Shown here in pieces: positions 7,902 through 16,304 of a DNA stretch of 64,000 nt; within the stretch, counting starts at the first letter, position 1; each line of letters opens with the position of its first letter. The notes beneath the pieces were generated by a model, which saw only the letters and a program-made list of their open reading frames with translations, did no database searches and was not told the origin of the DNA. Origin of the DNA: Arthrobacter yangruifuii. GTDB lineage: Bacteria; Actinomycetota; Actinomycetes; Actinomycetales; Micrococcaceae. The stretch lies in NCBI RefSeq assembly GCF_009192775.1, contig NZ_VTFX01000001.1:434001-498000 (forward strand), in the 5' to 3' direction. Position numbers and translations under genes: made by a program.

Positions 7902-8918
7902 ATGAGTCGCATGACGGAAGCACGCATTGTCAGCGGAGGATCGGCAGCCAGCCCTGTCCAGCACCAACCCAGCAAAACCGCTCTCTGGGCGATGCTCGCG
8001 ATAGCGCCCGAACCGGACCGCGAGGATGCGGGCGATGAGATAGTCCGCCATATTGTCACCCCGCTTAGTGGCCAGGCGAAGAACTGGGGCGCGTACCGGT
8101 TCGGCTTTTCACGGGGAGCGGAATCGGAAAATTCCGCCATAAACCTGCACCTGCGGGCCACCGACGACGTCGTGCAGCGAGTATGGGCATTTGCCCATGC
8201 GCTGGGGGATGAAAACATTGCCAAACTGGGCACCTTGAAGTTCACCCACTCGCCGAACATCGTTTATCCGCCGCGGCCGGGCGAACCGGTCCCTGAGCTC
8301 GTAGAAGCTTCATTTGCGCGGTTCGGCGGCCCGGAGGGCCTGAAACTGGTGGATGAGGTTTCCGAACTGTCCGCGGATCTGGCCATGTGGGCAGTCAACC
8401 GTTTCCCCGCCGTCAATATGCGCTCAATGCTGGCCACCCTGCTTCTTTTCGACACAGGCCATGCCCTGATGCGGGGACCGAGGTCCTCCCTTTGGCATGA
8501 CCGCAGAAGCACTAGCTGGGACTTTTACTGGACCACTCATCTGCACGGTTGTGCAGCGTCTTTCGGCCCAGGGGCAGAGCAGGCACGAAACACCATGGCG
8601 GACCGTTTGGCACCCCGGATTGTACCCACACACCGGGTCATGGCCGCCGTCGCCTCCGAACCTTCAGTGGATATCTGGCGCAGGCGCTGGACACATGCCA
8701 TTGATCTGTATCTGTACCGGGCAGACAAACAGCGCATCAGTCGCGGTGCACGGCAGTTGGCGATGGGTGTAGGCCGGATGTTACTGAACCGGATAGGTAT
8801 CTCCCTGAAGGAGGAGGCAGTCCTTGGCATCTATGCGCATGCTTGGAGTCAGGATATTGAAGCGCAGCTTACCGGCGAGGCGCACTCTCCGCAGCAGTCA
8901 AAGCCGGGCAGGAAATGA
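7902..8918 (+). CDS. Paralogue B: lanthipeptide dehydratase C-terminal-like protein
   Basis: This encodes 338 residues from ATG 7902, just after TTGGGGATGA; ATG 7911 is an alternative. Motifs shared with paralogue A are LWAMLAIA (28-35), YRFGFSR (65-71), HLRATDDVV (83-91), FARFGGPEGLKL (138-149), LLLFDTGHALMRGPRS (180-195), SWDFYWTTHL (205-214) and LLNRIGISLKEEAVLG (294-309), with a basic tail ending KPGRK. PF14028 members usually carry a two-Arg motif, HxRxR. Here one Arg has become His in HLHLR, so dehydratase-type elimination chemistry is doubtful. It is followed by lsr2. Family assignment is inference; paralogy is seen directly. Confidence 0.6.
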   Translation: MSRMTEARIVSGGSAASPVQHQPSKTALWAMLAIAPEPDREDAGDEIVRHIVTPLSGQAKNWGAYRFGFSRGAESENSAINLHLRATDDVVQRVWAFAHALGDENIAKLGTLKFTHSPNIVYPPRPGEPVPELVEASFARFGGPEGLKLVDEVSELSADLAMWAVNRFPAVNMRSMLATLLLFDTGHALMRGPRSSLWHDRRSTSWDFYWTTHLHGCAASFGPGAEQARNTMADRLAPRIVPTHRVMAAVASEPSVDIWRRRWTHAIDLYLYRADKQRISRGARQLAMGVGRMLLNRIGISLKEEAVLGIYAHAWSQDIEAQLTGEAHSPQQSKPGRK

Positions 8919-9009
8919 CTGCTTAGACCGCAGACCCGCAACCAGATAAATCGCAGGCACCTTCCCCCAGCAATGGATCTTTCCCCAGCAAAATGATTAG
9001 GCGGCGAAC

Positions 9010-9342
9010 ATGTCACGACACGTACAGGTACACCTCATTGACGACATCACCGGCGAGGAGGCCCAGGAAACCATCACCTTTGGCCTTGACGGCAATACAT
9101 ACGAAATTGATCTCGCCGAGGAGAACGCCCGCCAGCTGCGTGAACACCTCAGCCCCTACCTGGATAAGGGACGCAAGGTGGGCGGCCGGGCAAGGCCACG
9201 GGCACAACAGCGGCCCTCAACCTCGAACCGGGAAGAGACCCACCGCATCCGAGAGTGGGCCGAAGCGAACGGGTATTCGACCAGCAGCCGGGGCCGGATC
9301 AGCAAGGCCGTCCTCGAGGCCTACCAGGCGGCGAACTCCTAG
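9010..9342 (+). CDS. lsr2: Lsr2 nucleoid-associated protein
   Basis: This 110-residue protein has the two Lsr2 domains: an N-terminal dimerisation domain (VQVHLIDDITGEEAQETITF, then the DGNTYEIDLAEENARQLRE beta-alpha segment) and a C-terminal DNA-binding domain with IREWAEANGYSTSSRGRISK. The AT-hook-like RGR is at residues 94-96. Lsr2 is the actinobacterial H-NS analogue that bridges AT-rich DNA and silences acquired genes. The linker (residues 55-75) is basic and Gln/Pro-rich. It sits between paralogues B and C in an accessory region, 91 bp after paralogue B, and ends in a strong terminator. Arthrobacter-type genomes often carry more than one lsr2, so this may be an accessory copy. Confidence 0.95.
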   Translation: MSRHVQVHLIDDITGEEAQETITFGLDGNTYEIDLAEENARQLREHLSPYLDKGRKVGGRARPRAQQRPSTSNREETHRIREWAEANGYSTSSRGRISKAVLEAYQAANS

Positions 9343-9357
9343 GCATCGGATTCAGGC

Positions 9358-9388
9358 GGAAGCGGGAACCGTGGCGGTTCCCGCTTCC
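9358..9388 (+). terminator. Intrinsic terminator after lsr2
   Basis: A perfect 14-bp stem (GGAAGCGGGAACCG at 9358-9371 with its complement at 9375-9388) closes a 3-nt TGG loop and is followed by GTTGCTT. It lies 16 bp after the lsr2 stop codon. Confidence 0.85.
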
Positions 9389-9484
9389 GTTGCTTAATCA
9401 GCGGTACTGATGTTGCCGCCGGGGTGCAGGAATGAAACGGTAGGGAGCGGCATCGAAAAAAGGTGCGGCCTAAGGACGGGCTCC

Positions 9485-10054
9485 ATGGAACTTGATGATC
9501 TGCTGGCGGCGCTGAATGCGCGAGAGACGATTCCCGCGGGTTCCTCCCTGCATAAAGCGATGCACAACGCCAGCCAGGCTGCCCTGCGGATTACCGGTGA
9601 GCTAAATTCCGGCTACCACGATCCGGCGCAGGTGCGGGAGCTGCTGTCCCGGCTGATCGGCAAACCGGTGGATGAAACCGTGGCGTTGTTCCCGCCGTTC
9701 TCCGCTGATTTCGGCAGGAACATCACGCTGGGCAAACGGGTTTTCATCAACTCCGGCTGCCGGTTCCAGGATCAGGGCGGCATCAGCATCGGCGATGGCT
9801 GCCTGATCGGCCACAACGCCGTACTGGCAACCCTGAACCATGATGTGGCGCCCGGCCGCCGGGCCGACCTGCACCCGGCGCCCATCACGATCGGCCGGAA
9901 CGTGTGGCTCGGATCCAACGTCACCGTGCTTCCGGGGATCAGCATCGGTGACGATTCCGTGGTGGCGGCCGGAGCCGTGGTGACCCGGGACATTCCGCCG
10001 CGGTCCCTGGCTGTCGGAGCGCCCGCCAAGGTGATCCGTTCCCTGGAGGGATGA
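9485..10054 (+). CDS. Maltose/galactoside O-acetyltransferase-like (LbH) enzyme
   Basis: This 189-residue protein starts at ATG 9485, after AAGGACGGG. An N-terminal helical cap (about 1-60) resembles the maltose acetyltransferase domain. It is followed by left-handed beta-helix hexapeptide repeats: GRNITLGKRVFINSGCRFQD, ISIGDGCLIGHNAVLATLNH, ITIGRNVWLGSNVTVLPG and ISIGDDSVVAAGAVVTRDIP, ending VGAPAKVIRSL. His in ATLNHDV is the expected catalytic base. The family transfers acetyl from acetyl-CoA to sugar hydroxyls. It appears monocistronic; the acceptor is unknown. Confidence 0.9.
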   Translation: MELDDLLAALNARETIPAGSSLHKAMHNASQAALRITGELNSGYHDPAQVRELLSRLIGKPVDETVALFPPFSADFGRNITLGKRVFINSGCRFQDQGGISIGDGCLIGHNAVLATLNHDVAPGRRADLHPAPITIGRNVWLGSNVTVLPGISIGDDSVVAAGAVVTRDIPPRSLAVGAPAKVIRSLEG

Positions 10055-10089
10055 GCGGCACCTTATGGGGGAAATGCCAGGCACATGTC

Positions 10090-10311
10090 TTAGAAGGTTC
10101 CGTCATAGGTTTCGCGGATGGCCAGGGCAGTAAAGCGCCAGCCATCAACAATTTCAGGCAGGTGGAGTACTGCATGACCCATACCCTCAGCATTGGCCCG
10201 TGCGATTTCCGCTTCCATATATTCGCTCATCTGCTCCGCGTAACGGATCAGGCCCCGTATCTGATCTGCCTTGAGGCGGGGCGGCTCCGGCGGCACTGGG
10301 AATGAGGTCAT
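10090..10311 (-). CDS. Small hypothetical protein
   Basis: This 73-residue frame starts at ATG 10311 and begins MTSFPVPPEPPRLKADQIRG. The middle is a likely amphipathic helix (LIRYAEQMSEYMEAEIARAN), followed by GHAVLHLPEIVDGWRFTALA. There are no membrane segments, and I do not recognise the family. No ribosome binding site is evident, but an AT-rich TGTAAA lies 7 nt upstream, compatible with a leaderless transcript. The roughly 250 bp upstream (10312-10565) shows no further gene. Confidence 0.55.
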   Translation of the reverse strand: MTSFPVPPEPPRLKADQIRGLIRYAEQMSEYMEAEIARANAEGMGHAVLHLPEIVDGWRFTALAIRETYDGTF

Positions 10312-10565
10312 ACGCAGTTTTACACTGAACAACCTAGAAAAGCGCGACGCCGCCGACCGCTGACGGGTGCGCCTGAGCGGCAATACAGAAGGTGCAGGGC
10401 GGCCGACGACGGCGGTGCGGGTCCTCTTCGAATGCTCGAAACCGAACCCCGCGATCGTGAAGGACGGCCCGGTGGGTGGTGAGACCCTGAACCGGCGCAC
10501 CCTTCTCCCGGGTGCACGGTCAGTGAGTGAGCCCATTCCTCCTCGCTACAGGCCCGGGCGGCAGC

Positions 10566-11282
10566 TTAGAAGACGCGTTCGGCCACGTTCACGCGGGTGG
10601 CCGACGCCAGTGCGGACCGGACCTTCTCCGTGGAGGTTGTGCCGGGAGCCGAGCTCATCAGCTGGTCATCGGGTGTGCTGGGATCCGCGAGGTAGAGGCG
10701 GGTGTAGCCCGCGGATTCCGGCTCGAACCGCCAGCTTTCGGCGACGGTACCGGCGTCCACGGCGTCGTACCCCAACGCATCAAGGAGTGACGCCGCCTCA
10801 GCCTTGGCCGCGCCGTCATCGGAGGCGATGGGCAGTGCGGAGCGGTCCGCGGCGCCGCCGGGGCGGGCGAGAAGCGGAAGGTGGTGGGCGAGGATGTTAT
10901 TGAACGCCTTGACGTACTGCGCCCCGGGAAGCCAGCTCTGCACCAGCTCGCTGGTGGTGACGGCGCTGTTATCGAGGGCGGTGATGCGCCCGTCCCTGGA
11001 CGGGTAGTAATTGCTGGTGTCCAGGACGATTTTGCCGGCCAGCAGTCCGTCCGGAAGATCGGAAACCGCCTTGAGCGGAATGGACAGCACGACGGCGTCA
11101 CCGGCCTTCGCGGCGTCTTCCACCGTTCCGGCCGTGGCCAACGGCCCGAGCTCGGCAACCAGGTCCGAGAGGGTTTCCGGTCCCCGCGAGTTGGCGATAA
11201 CGACGTTCATGCCCGCGGCAACCGCCAGCCGGGCGACGGCCGATCCGATGTTTCCGCTTCCGATGATTCCCAATGTTGGCAT
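10566..11282 (-). CDS. NADPH-dependent F420 reductase-like dinucleotide-binding protein
   Basis: This encodes 238 residues from ATG 11282, 6 nt after AAGGAA. The N-terminus is a Rossmann fold, MPTLGIIGSGNIGSAVARLA, followed by VIANSRGPETLSDLVAELG, VVLSIPLKAV and IVLDTSNYYPSRDG. The middle AFNNILAHHL and LPIASDDGAAKAEAASLLDALGYDAVDAG match the Fno/YrpG-like family of NADP:F420 oxidoreductases and their F420-independent relatives. Whether it uses F420 is undetermined. It follows the FAD monooxygenase gene on the same strand, 137 bp apart with a hairpin between, so cotranscription is uncertain. Confidence 0.83.
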   Translation of the reverse strand: MPTLGIIGSGNIGSAVARLAVAAGMNVVIANSRGPETLSDLVAELGPLATAGTVEDAAKAGDAVVLSIPLKAVSDLPDGLLAGKIVLDTSNYYPSRDGRITALDNSAVTTSELVQSWLPGAQYVKAFNNILAHHLPLLARPGGAADRSALPIASDDGAAKAEAASLLDALGYDAVDAGTVAESWRFEPESAGYTRLYLADPSTPDDQLMSSAPGTTSTEKVRSALASATRVNVAERVF

Positions 11283-11341
11283 TGCATGTTCCTTAGATAG
11301 TGTTCGGCTGGAGTGACCGCGGTGTCCTGCGTCTGTCCCTA

Positions 11342-11358
11342 GGGGAGGAAACCTCCCC
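11342..11358. repeat. Short perfect inverted repeat
   Basis: GGGGAGG (11342-11348) and CCTCCCC (11352-11358) flank AAA in the 137-bp gap between the FAD monooxygenase stop and the start of the next gene. No T-run follows on either strand, so it could be a weak terminator or an operator. Confidence 0.5.
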
Positions 11359-11419
11359 GGCTGTACAGGAATTCCCCAGGCGTCGAGGCCCCTGCGGGTG
11401 CTTCCGTCCGATGGAAGTG

Positions 11420-12460
11420 CTAGGCGAACCGTGCCCCGGCGGACATTGCGAGGTTTCGGGCTCCGGTGAAATGCTCGGCCGTGCCGACACGGTTCAGCAG
11501 CCGCGCCGCGCGGACCATGAGGTTTCCCCGCCGACGCCGGCCGGCGTCGTAGCGTTGTAGGCCGGCGGCAACGTCGGGAGCCGAGGTGAGTGCGTCGACC
11601 AGGGCAACCGCGTCCAAAAGTGCTTCGCAGGCGCCGCGGCCAAGGTTCGGTGCCATACCGTGCGCAGCGTCGCCCACCAGCGCCAGGTTGTCGGAGATGT
11701 AGGACGGGAGCGGCGGAATGTCGAACAATTCCCGGTAATCTATCGGACTTCCGTCCAGTTTCCCCAGGACCCGGATGACGTCCCGATGCCACCCGCGGTA
11801 GAGGCTGCGTAGCAGGTCTGCTCCCTGGACGCGGATAGCCTCCGGGGACCCCAGCGCGGGAAGGTCCGTGGAACGGAGGCAGGCAAACCAGTTAGTGCTA
11901 CCGGCATCGAGCGGCGTAATGCCGAACAGGCGGCCGCGCCCCCACGACTCGCTGACTCCGCCGGCCGGACCGGATACAACGCCGCGAAAGGCGACGGTTC
12001 CAAGCGCCCGAGGCGATATTCCGTTGCAGGCGGTGCGCAGGCGGCTGAAGATTCCGTCGGCGGCCACGACAACATCGGCAGGGGGCAGGGCCGCGGGCCC
12101 TGCGACCGGCGAATCCCATCGGATAACCCCGGCAGGAAAGTCCCCGGCCAGCGCCTCGAGCAGGACGGTGCGTGAAACCAGGCGGGCGGTCCGGCTGCCG
12201 CCCATGGCTGCGATCTGGCTGCCGTCAGGCCTCAGGATCCGTGCGCCCTGCTCAACCACCGAACCGGCGCGGACTGCGTCACCGGCGCCCAATGCGTCGA
12301 GGGCCCGCATCGCCTCGGGCCACATGGCCAGCGCCGTTCCGCTGCCGGGCAGGTTTGCGCTCCGTTCGAGCACCTGGACCGACCATCCTGCGCGGAGCAG
12401 CCCCCGCGCAACGGCGGATCCCGCGATACCCGCTCCGACGACCAAGGCTGAACCGTGCAT
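11420..12460 (-). CDS. FAD-dependent monooxygenase (PHBH fold)
   Basis: This 346-residue group A flavoprotein hydroxylase begins MHGSALVVGAGIAGSAVARG with the GxGxxG FAD motif at about residues 8-13. The DG-type motif is VVVAADGIFSRLR (about 132-144). The GD motif is NLALVGDAAHGMAPNLGRGA (about 260-279), which binds the ribityl chain. Full length is somewhat short for the family and there is no thioredoxin-like C-terminal domain. No membrane anchor is seen. Such enzymes hydroxylate aromatics or oxidise polyketides and antibiotics; the substrate is not inferable. The start is supported by GGAGAGG shortly upstream. Confidence 0.88.
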   Translation of the reverse strand: MHGSALVVGAGIAGSAVARGLLRAGWSVQVLERSANLPGSGTALAMWPEAMRALDALGAGDAVRAGSVVEQGARILRPDGSQIAAMGGSRTARLVSRTVLLEALAGDFPAGVIRWDSPVAGPAALPPADVVVAADGIFSRLRTACNGISPRALGTVAFRGVVSGPAGGVSESWGRGRLFGITPLDAGSTNWFACLRSTDLPALGSPEAIRVQGADLLRSLYRGWHRDVIRVLGKLDGSPIDYRELFDIPPLPSYISDNLALVGDAAHGMAPNLGRGACEALLDAVALVDALTSAPDVAAGLQRYDAGRRRRGNLMVRAARLLNRVGTAEHFTGARNLAMSAGARFA

Positions 12461-12644
12461 AGCCTCTCCTCTTCAAGGGTCCGGTTCCGTCCGGCTCGGG
12501 ACGTCAGTAGCTGGAGTCTACGCGGTTTGCCGTCTGCGATTGGGAGCCCGCTGTGACGCCGAAATTTCCGTAGGGCTAGACGTCCTCTGGGTGGTCATTG
12601 CCGCGGGATCTTAGGCATGGCTGATAAAGGCTAGCCCCGGCTTG

Positions 12645-12906
12645 TCAGCCGATGGGCTCCGCCATCTGCTCGACAACGTACTGGAGGTCCAGGGCCGCTC
12701 CCGTTACCGGGTCCGCCATTTCAAACCTTCCAGCTGCGCGCGAACTGGTCCACACCGCTCGTCATCGCGACCGTTCCGGAGATCAGCACCGTTCCCGGAG
12801 TGTTTAGGCCCCGTTCGGTCAGGATATCCAGCCAGTAATCAGGGGTCAGCAGAGCGCCCAGCGAGCTGTCCTGGATGAGGGTGTCCGGCAGGTCGCCCTG
12901 GCCTAC
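12645..12906 (-). pseudogene. C-terminal relic of a FAH/DUF2848-like gene
   Basis: Reading leftward from an in-frame stop at 12907-12909, the frame gives GQGDLPDTLIQDSSLGALLT, then TPGTVLISGTVAMTSGVDQF, then ARSWKV and a stop. Shifting frame by one base at that point continues as EMADPVTGAALDLQYVVEQM and ends at 12645. The combined sequence resembles the C-terminus of DUF2848/fumarylacetoacetate-hydrolase-like proteins, which end in a GT...F...W.VE..DP pattern. The N-terminal two thirds are missing and there is a frameshift, so this is a dead fragment. The family label is moderately secure. Confidence 0.5.
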
Positions 12907-13008
12907 TTAGAACAGGCGGTCGGCTGCCGATCCTGCCACAGTGCGGCTCTTGCCCCGCACAGCCGGCGGGCAATGTGAGTGTGGGGAAAGCTGAGACACG
13001 GCGGCCTG

Positions 13009-13086
13009 AGTGACGTCTTCACCCAGCGAGATGAGGCCCGACCTACCGCCGCCGACCGCTTCTTCGCGGGAACGCGCCATCGAGTC
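13009..13086 (-). pseudogene. Decayed copy of the SRPBCC gene
   Basis: Translated leftward from 13086 this reads DSMARSREEAVGGGRSGLIS followed by LGEDVT. The intact SRPBCC gene at 7177-7629 reads DSMARSREEAVGEVTSGLLT followed by LGEEVT. Upstream of this block the frame has a TAG, and downstream the similarity fades before a TAA at 12907. Only the middle of the gene survives. It lies upstream of paralogue C exactly as the intact gene lies upstream of paralogue B, showing that the pair was duplicated as a unit. Confidence 0.75.
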
Positions 13087-13229
13087 CTATTGCAGGCCGT
13101 TTCTGCAGTCGGCGCGTGGTGACGATGCGAAGACGGTGTGGAGTCGGGGCAGTGCGCGTCGCTGGTTCGCGAAACCCATAGTCGCTCTGCGTGCGCAGGA
13201 AAAGAGCCGCTGACATAAATGGGAAATTT

Positions 13230-13327
13230 CTGAGAGCCGGTATGGACATTCACATTTTGGCTACACAGTGTTGGGAACACGCTGTCGAGGTCAAGAAATC
13301 GTTTTTGGGGATGAAAAGAGCCGTGGA
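13230..13327 (+). promoter_or_regulatory. Leader of paralogue C, homologous to that of D
   Basis: GCCGGTATGGACATTCACAT at 13236-13255 matches GCCGGTATGGACATGCACGT before paralogue D, and both run on to a TTGGGGATGA box (13305-13314 here). The reading frames of the two leaders differ by small indels, so conservation is at the DNA level. A promoter or regulatory RNA role is an inference. Confidence 0.45.
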
Positions 13328-14326
13328 ATGCAATCGAACATTGTTAATCGAGGAACAGCTGCCCGTCCTGTGCAGCAGCATGCCAGCACCACAGCCCTGT
13401 GGTCCGTCCTGAGCATAGAGCCGGAGCGCAGGGATGCAGGTGACGACATAATCCGCCACATTGCGGGCCCGCTGTCTTCCCAATTGCGGGTCGGAGAGGG
13501 GGGCCGGTTCCGGTTTTCACGCAACCTGGAATCCGCCCATCCGGCCGTAGTCCTGCATTTGCTTGCCACCGACGACGTCGTTAAGCGCCTATGGAAGTTT
13601 GCGCACGCGCTGGCGGACGAAAGCGCTGCCACACTGGGCCCCGTGAAGATCTCCCAGGCGCCGGACATCATTTATCCACCACGGCCGGGCGAACCGGTAC
13701 CTGAGGTGGTGGAAGCGGGGCTTGCCCGGTTCGGTGGGCCAAAGGGCTTGGAACTGGCTTCCGGGATTTCCGAGGTGTCCTCGGACCTGGCCTTGTGGGC
13801 CGTCAACCGCTTTCCCAGCCTCAACACGCGCTCGATGCTGGCTGCCCTGCTTCTCTACGACGCCGGCCACGCCATGATGCGCGGACCCCGGTCCGCTGTT
13901 TGGCCCGACCGCAGAACCACTAGCTGGGACTTCTACTGGAACGCTCATCTGCACGCCTGCACAGGATCTTTTGGCGCGCAGTCGGAGCATGCGCGCAGGG
14001 CAGCGATGGCGCAGATGGCACCGCGGGTTATGCCCGCGCACAGGGTGATGGCCGCCCTTGCCGCGGAGTCGGCAGTGGATGTCTGGCGGAAGCGCTGGGC
14101 AAGGACCGTCGATGAATATTTGTACCGGGCAGACAAGCAACGCATCAGTCGCAGTGCGCAGCAGCTGGCTACGGGGGCCAGCCAGCTGGCACTGAAACAG
14201 CTGGGCTTCCCGCTCCGGGAACAGGGGGCACTCGGGATCTACGCGCGTGCTTGGAGTAAGGATATTGAAGCGAAGTATTCCGGTGAGGAGAGCTCGTCGC
14301 AGCCGTCGAAGCCGGGTAGGAAATGA
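13328..14326 (+). CDS. Paralogue C: lanthipeptide dehydratase C-terminal-like protein
   Basis: This encodes 332 residues from ATG 13328 (MQSNIVNRGTAARPVQQHAS). Copy D has an ATG four codons earlier; here that codon is AAG, leaving the GGGGATGA box unusually far (about 16 nt) from the first in-frame ATG. A longer form from GTG 13268 is possible. Motifs are LWSVLSIEPERRDAGDDIIR, FRFSRNLES, LHLLATDDVV, LARFGGPKGLELA, LLLYDAGHAMMRGPRS, SWDFYWNAHLHAC and LKQLGFPLREQGALG. Compared with A and B, the Arg of HLR is replaced by Leu, so both PF14028 Arg positions are lost. Closest copy is D. Confidence 0.6.
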   Translation: MQSNIVNRGTAARPVQQHASTTALWSVLSIEPERRDAGDDIIRHIAGPLSSQLRVGEGGRFRFSRNLESAHPAVVLHLLATDDVVKRLWKFAHALADESAATLGPVKISQAPDIIYPPRPGEPVPEVVEAGLARFGGPKGLELASGISEVSSDLALWAVNRFPSLNTRSMLAALLLYDAGHAMMRGPRSAVWPDRRTTSWDFYWNAHLHACTGSFGAQSEHARRAAMAQMAPRVMPAHRVMAALAAESAVDVWRKRWARTVDEYLYRADKQRISRSAQQLATGASQLALKQLGFPLREQGALGIYARAWSKDIEAKYSGEESSSQPSKPGRK

Positions 14327-14380
14327 CGGTGTAGGCGGCACACGCCAGGGGCCACCGCTTATGCTCGGGACCACAATTTC

Positions 14381-15142
14381 CTAGAACTGGATCCCCCGGG
14401 AGAGGGCGCCGTCCGCCAGGACGTTCGCTCCGGTCATCCGGGAGGCGCGCGGGCTGGAGACGAACACAACGACGTCGGCCACCTCCTGCGCGCTGCCCAT
14501 CCGCCCGGTGGGATTCAGCGCCATGGACGAGGCGAACATCTCCGGACTGTTCCGTTCCATGCTCTGCCAGACGCCGCCGTCGTGATAGGTGTTGCCCGGC
14601 GACACCGTGTTCGCGCGGATCCCTGTCCCGGCCAACTGGAAGGCCAGCCCTGCCATATAGGCGATCAGCGCGGACTTGACCGTTGCGTACGGGCCGGACG
14701 CGAAATCCACCTCCCGGCCGGAGACGCTGGAAATGGCCACCAGCGACGGAGACTCGCTGCGCCCAACATGCGGGACCGCCGCCTGCATCAGGCGTACGGT
14801 GCCCATCAGGTCTACCCGCAGGCACGCCTCCCACGATTCGGCACTGTCGTCGATGGCCAGGGCGCTGACGTTGCTGACCACCGCGTCCAATCCGCCGAAG
14901 CGTCCGGCGACGGCATCCACCCAGGCGGCCACGGCATCGCCGTCGCCCACGTCCAGGACGGCGCCTTCCACCTTGACCCCGGTGCCGGCCAACGCCGTTT
15001 CGGTGGCGGTGATTTCCGCCGCGTCCCGGGCACAGAAGGCCACGTTGGCCCCTTCCGCGGCGAACGCTTCCACGATGGCCCTCCCGATTCCGCGGGTTCC
15101 TCCGGTGACCAGCGCCGTCTTGCCGTTCAACTGCAGATCCAT
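14381..15142 (-). CDS. SDR family oxidoreductase
   Basis: This 253-residue classical short-chain dehydrogenase starts at ATG 15142 after GGAGG. It has the TGGTRGIG nucleotide motif near residue 14, CARD at the coenzyme-specificity strand (an Arg there suggests NADPH), VSNVSALA in place of the usual NNAG, a catalytic Ser in ISSVSG, and Tyr/Lys in YATVKSAL. It ends in the usual ADGALSRGIQF. The substrate cannot be inferred. It is 28 bp downstream of the acetamidase gene on the same strand and the two are probably cotranscribed. Confidence 0.9.
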   Translation of the reverse strand: MDLQLNGKTALVTGGTRGIGRAIVEAFAAEGANVAFCARDAAEITATETALAGTGVKVEGAVLDVGDGDAVAAWVDAVAGRFGGLDAVVSNVSALAIDDSAESWEACLRVDLMGTVRLMQAAVPHVGRSESPSLVAISSVSGREVDFASGPYATVKSALIAYMAGLAFQLAGTGIRANTVSPGNTYHDGGVWQSMERNSPEMFASSMALNPTGRMGSAQEVADVVVFVSSPRASRMTGANVLADGALSRGIQF

Positions 15143-15170
15143 GATTCCTCCGGGGTCGGGTTGTCGGGTC

Positions 15171-16172
15171 TTAGGGAAGTTCTTCGCTACGCCGGCGCAG
15201 GTCGGCGTGCAGCCCGTCGTAGGCTGCGGCCTGCGGGAACAGGGCCTTGCGGGCCTTGACCACCACGGAGTAATTGGCATCCACGGCGTTGGCGATCGGG
15301 GCCTGCGCTGTCTGGGTGAGCAGTTGGTAGGCGTCCATCTGGTGCAGGCCGAAGAGCTCCCCGAACCAGCGCACCATCTCCACCTGGCCGATGCGCCAGG
15401 AATCCTCCATGGGCCGGGACGAGCCGACGGCCATCCACTCGGTATCGGTTTCGAGCCTCGGCCAGGCGGGGGCGCCGCCCTTGACCAGTTCCACCAGGAT
15501 CGTGGAATGCATGGCCCCTTCCACGGCGGTGCCGCAGGCTTCACCTTCGCCCTGGCGGTAGTGGCCGTCGCCGATGGAGAACAGTGCGCCCGGCTGGTTC
15601 ACGCCGAGGTACACGGTGGTTCCGGCCTTCACCTCCGGGGCGTCCATGTTTCCGCCGAAGCGTTCGGGGACCAGGGAGGAGCGGACCTCCCCGCCGGGAG
15701 GAGCCACCCCGACCGTCCCCAGCATGGGTTCCAGCGGCAGGGCGACCTCAAAGTCCCCGAACCGCGCCTGGAAACCGACGGTGGAGCGGGCGGAGTCCAC
15801 CTGATAGATCCAGGTGGTATCCGGCAACGGATCCTGCAGGAAAGCGGTGCGGTCGGTGCTGGTGAGCCCGCCGAAGAACGGGATGGTGGCGGAGGCGCCG
15901 TAGCTTCGCGCCGGGGTCAGCTCCACTATGTGCAGGGCGAGTGTATCGCCGGGTTCGGCACCTTCAACGTAGAACGGCCCGGTCTGCGGGTTGACGAAGT
16001 TGAGGTCGACCTTCTCACTGGACAGGTCCTCGACCGAAGTCAGCGCGTTGTTGAACGCGTCCTCCGACCAGAGCTTCAATGCGGTCCCCGGCCGGACCGT
16101 CATCACGGGTTCAGCCCCGCCGAAGGTGTACACCAGCTGGTCCGGATGCGGGCGGTACTCAAGGATTTCCAT
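15171..16172 (-). CDS. Acetamidase/formamidase family protein
   Basis: This 333-residue protein of the FmdA/AmdA family hydrolyses short-chain amides to acid and ammonia. Supporting segments are MEILEYRPHPDQLVYTFGGA, NPQTGPFYVEGAEPGDTLAL with HIVEL, FGGNMDAPEVKAGTTVYLGV and ALFSIGDGHYRQGEGEACGT with AVEG, the core of the fold. It is cytosolic and full length. It sits upstream of the SDR gene and downstream of a MOSC gene, all leftward. The linkage of amidase and SDR may reflect one degradation route, but this is speculative. Confidence 0.88.
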   Translation of the reverse strand: MEILEYRPHPDQLVYTFGGAEPVMTVRPGTALKLWSEDAFNNALTSVEDLSSEKVDLNFVNPQTGPFYVEGAEPGDTLALHIVELTPARSYGASATIPFFGGLTSTDRTAFLQDPLPDTTWIYQVDSARSTVGFQARFGDFEVALPLEPMLGTVGVAPPGGEVRSSLVPERFGGNMDAPEVKAGTTVYLGVNQPGALFSIGDGHYRQGEGEACGTAVEGAMHSTILVELVKGGAPAWPRLETDTEWMAVGSSRPMEDSWRIGQVEMVRWFGELFGLHQMDAYQLLTQTAQAPIANAVDANYSVVVKARKALFPQAAAYDGLHADLRRRSEELP

Positions 16173-16304
16173 GGGGCCGGATGCTATCGAAGGTTTCCGG
16201 TTCTGGATATACGCGGTGTCGGACCTACGTCGCCGGGGACTCCTCGTCGCTCAGTCCGGAGGAGCCGTGCAGTACAGGGGGGACGCCGGCGGCGGCCGCG
16301 AGTG

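Noticed and set aside
12903-13280. A 125-codon minus-strand frame upstream of paralogue C
   Set aside because: Its translation is unlike any protein. The neighbouring frame shows clear SRPBCC similarity, so this is a shadow of a pseudogene.
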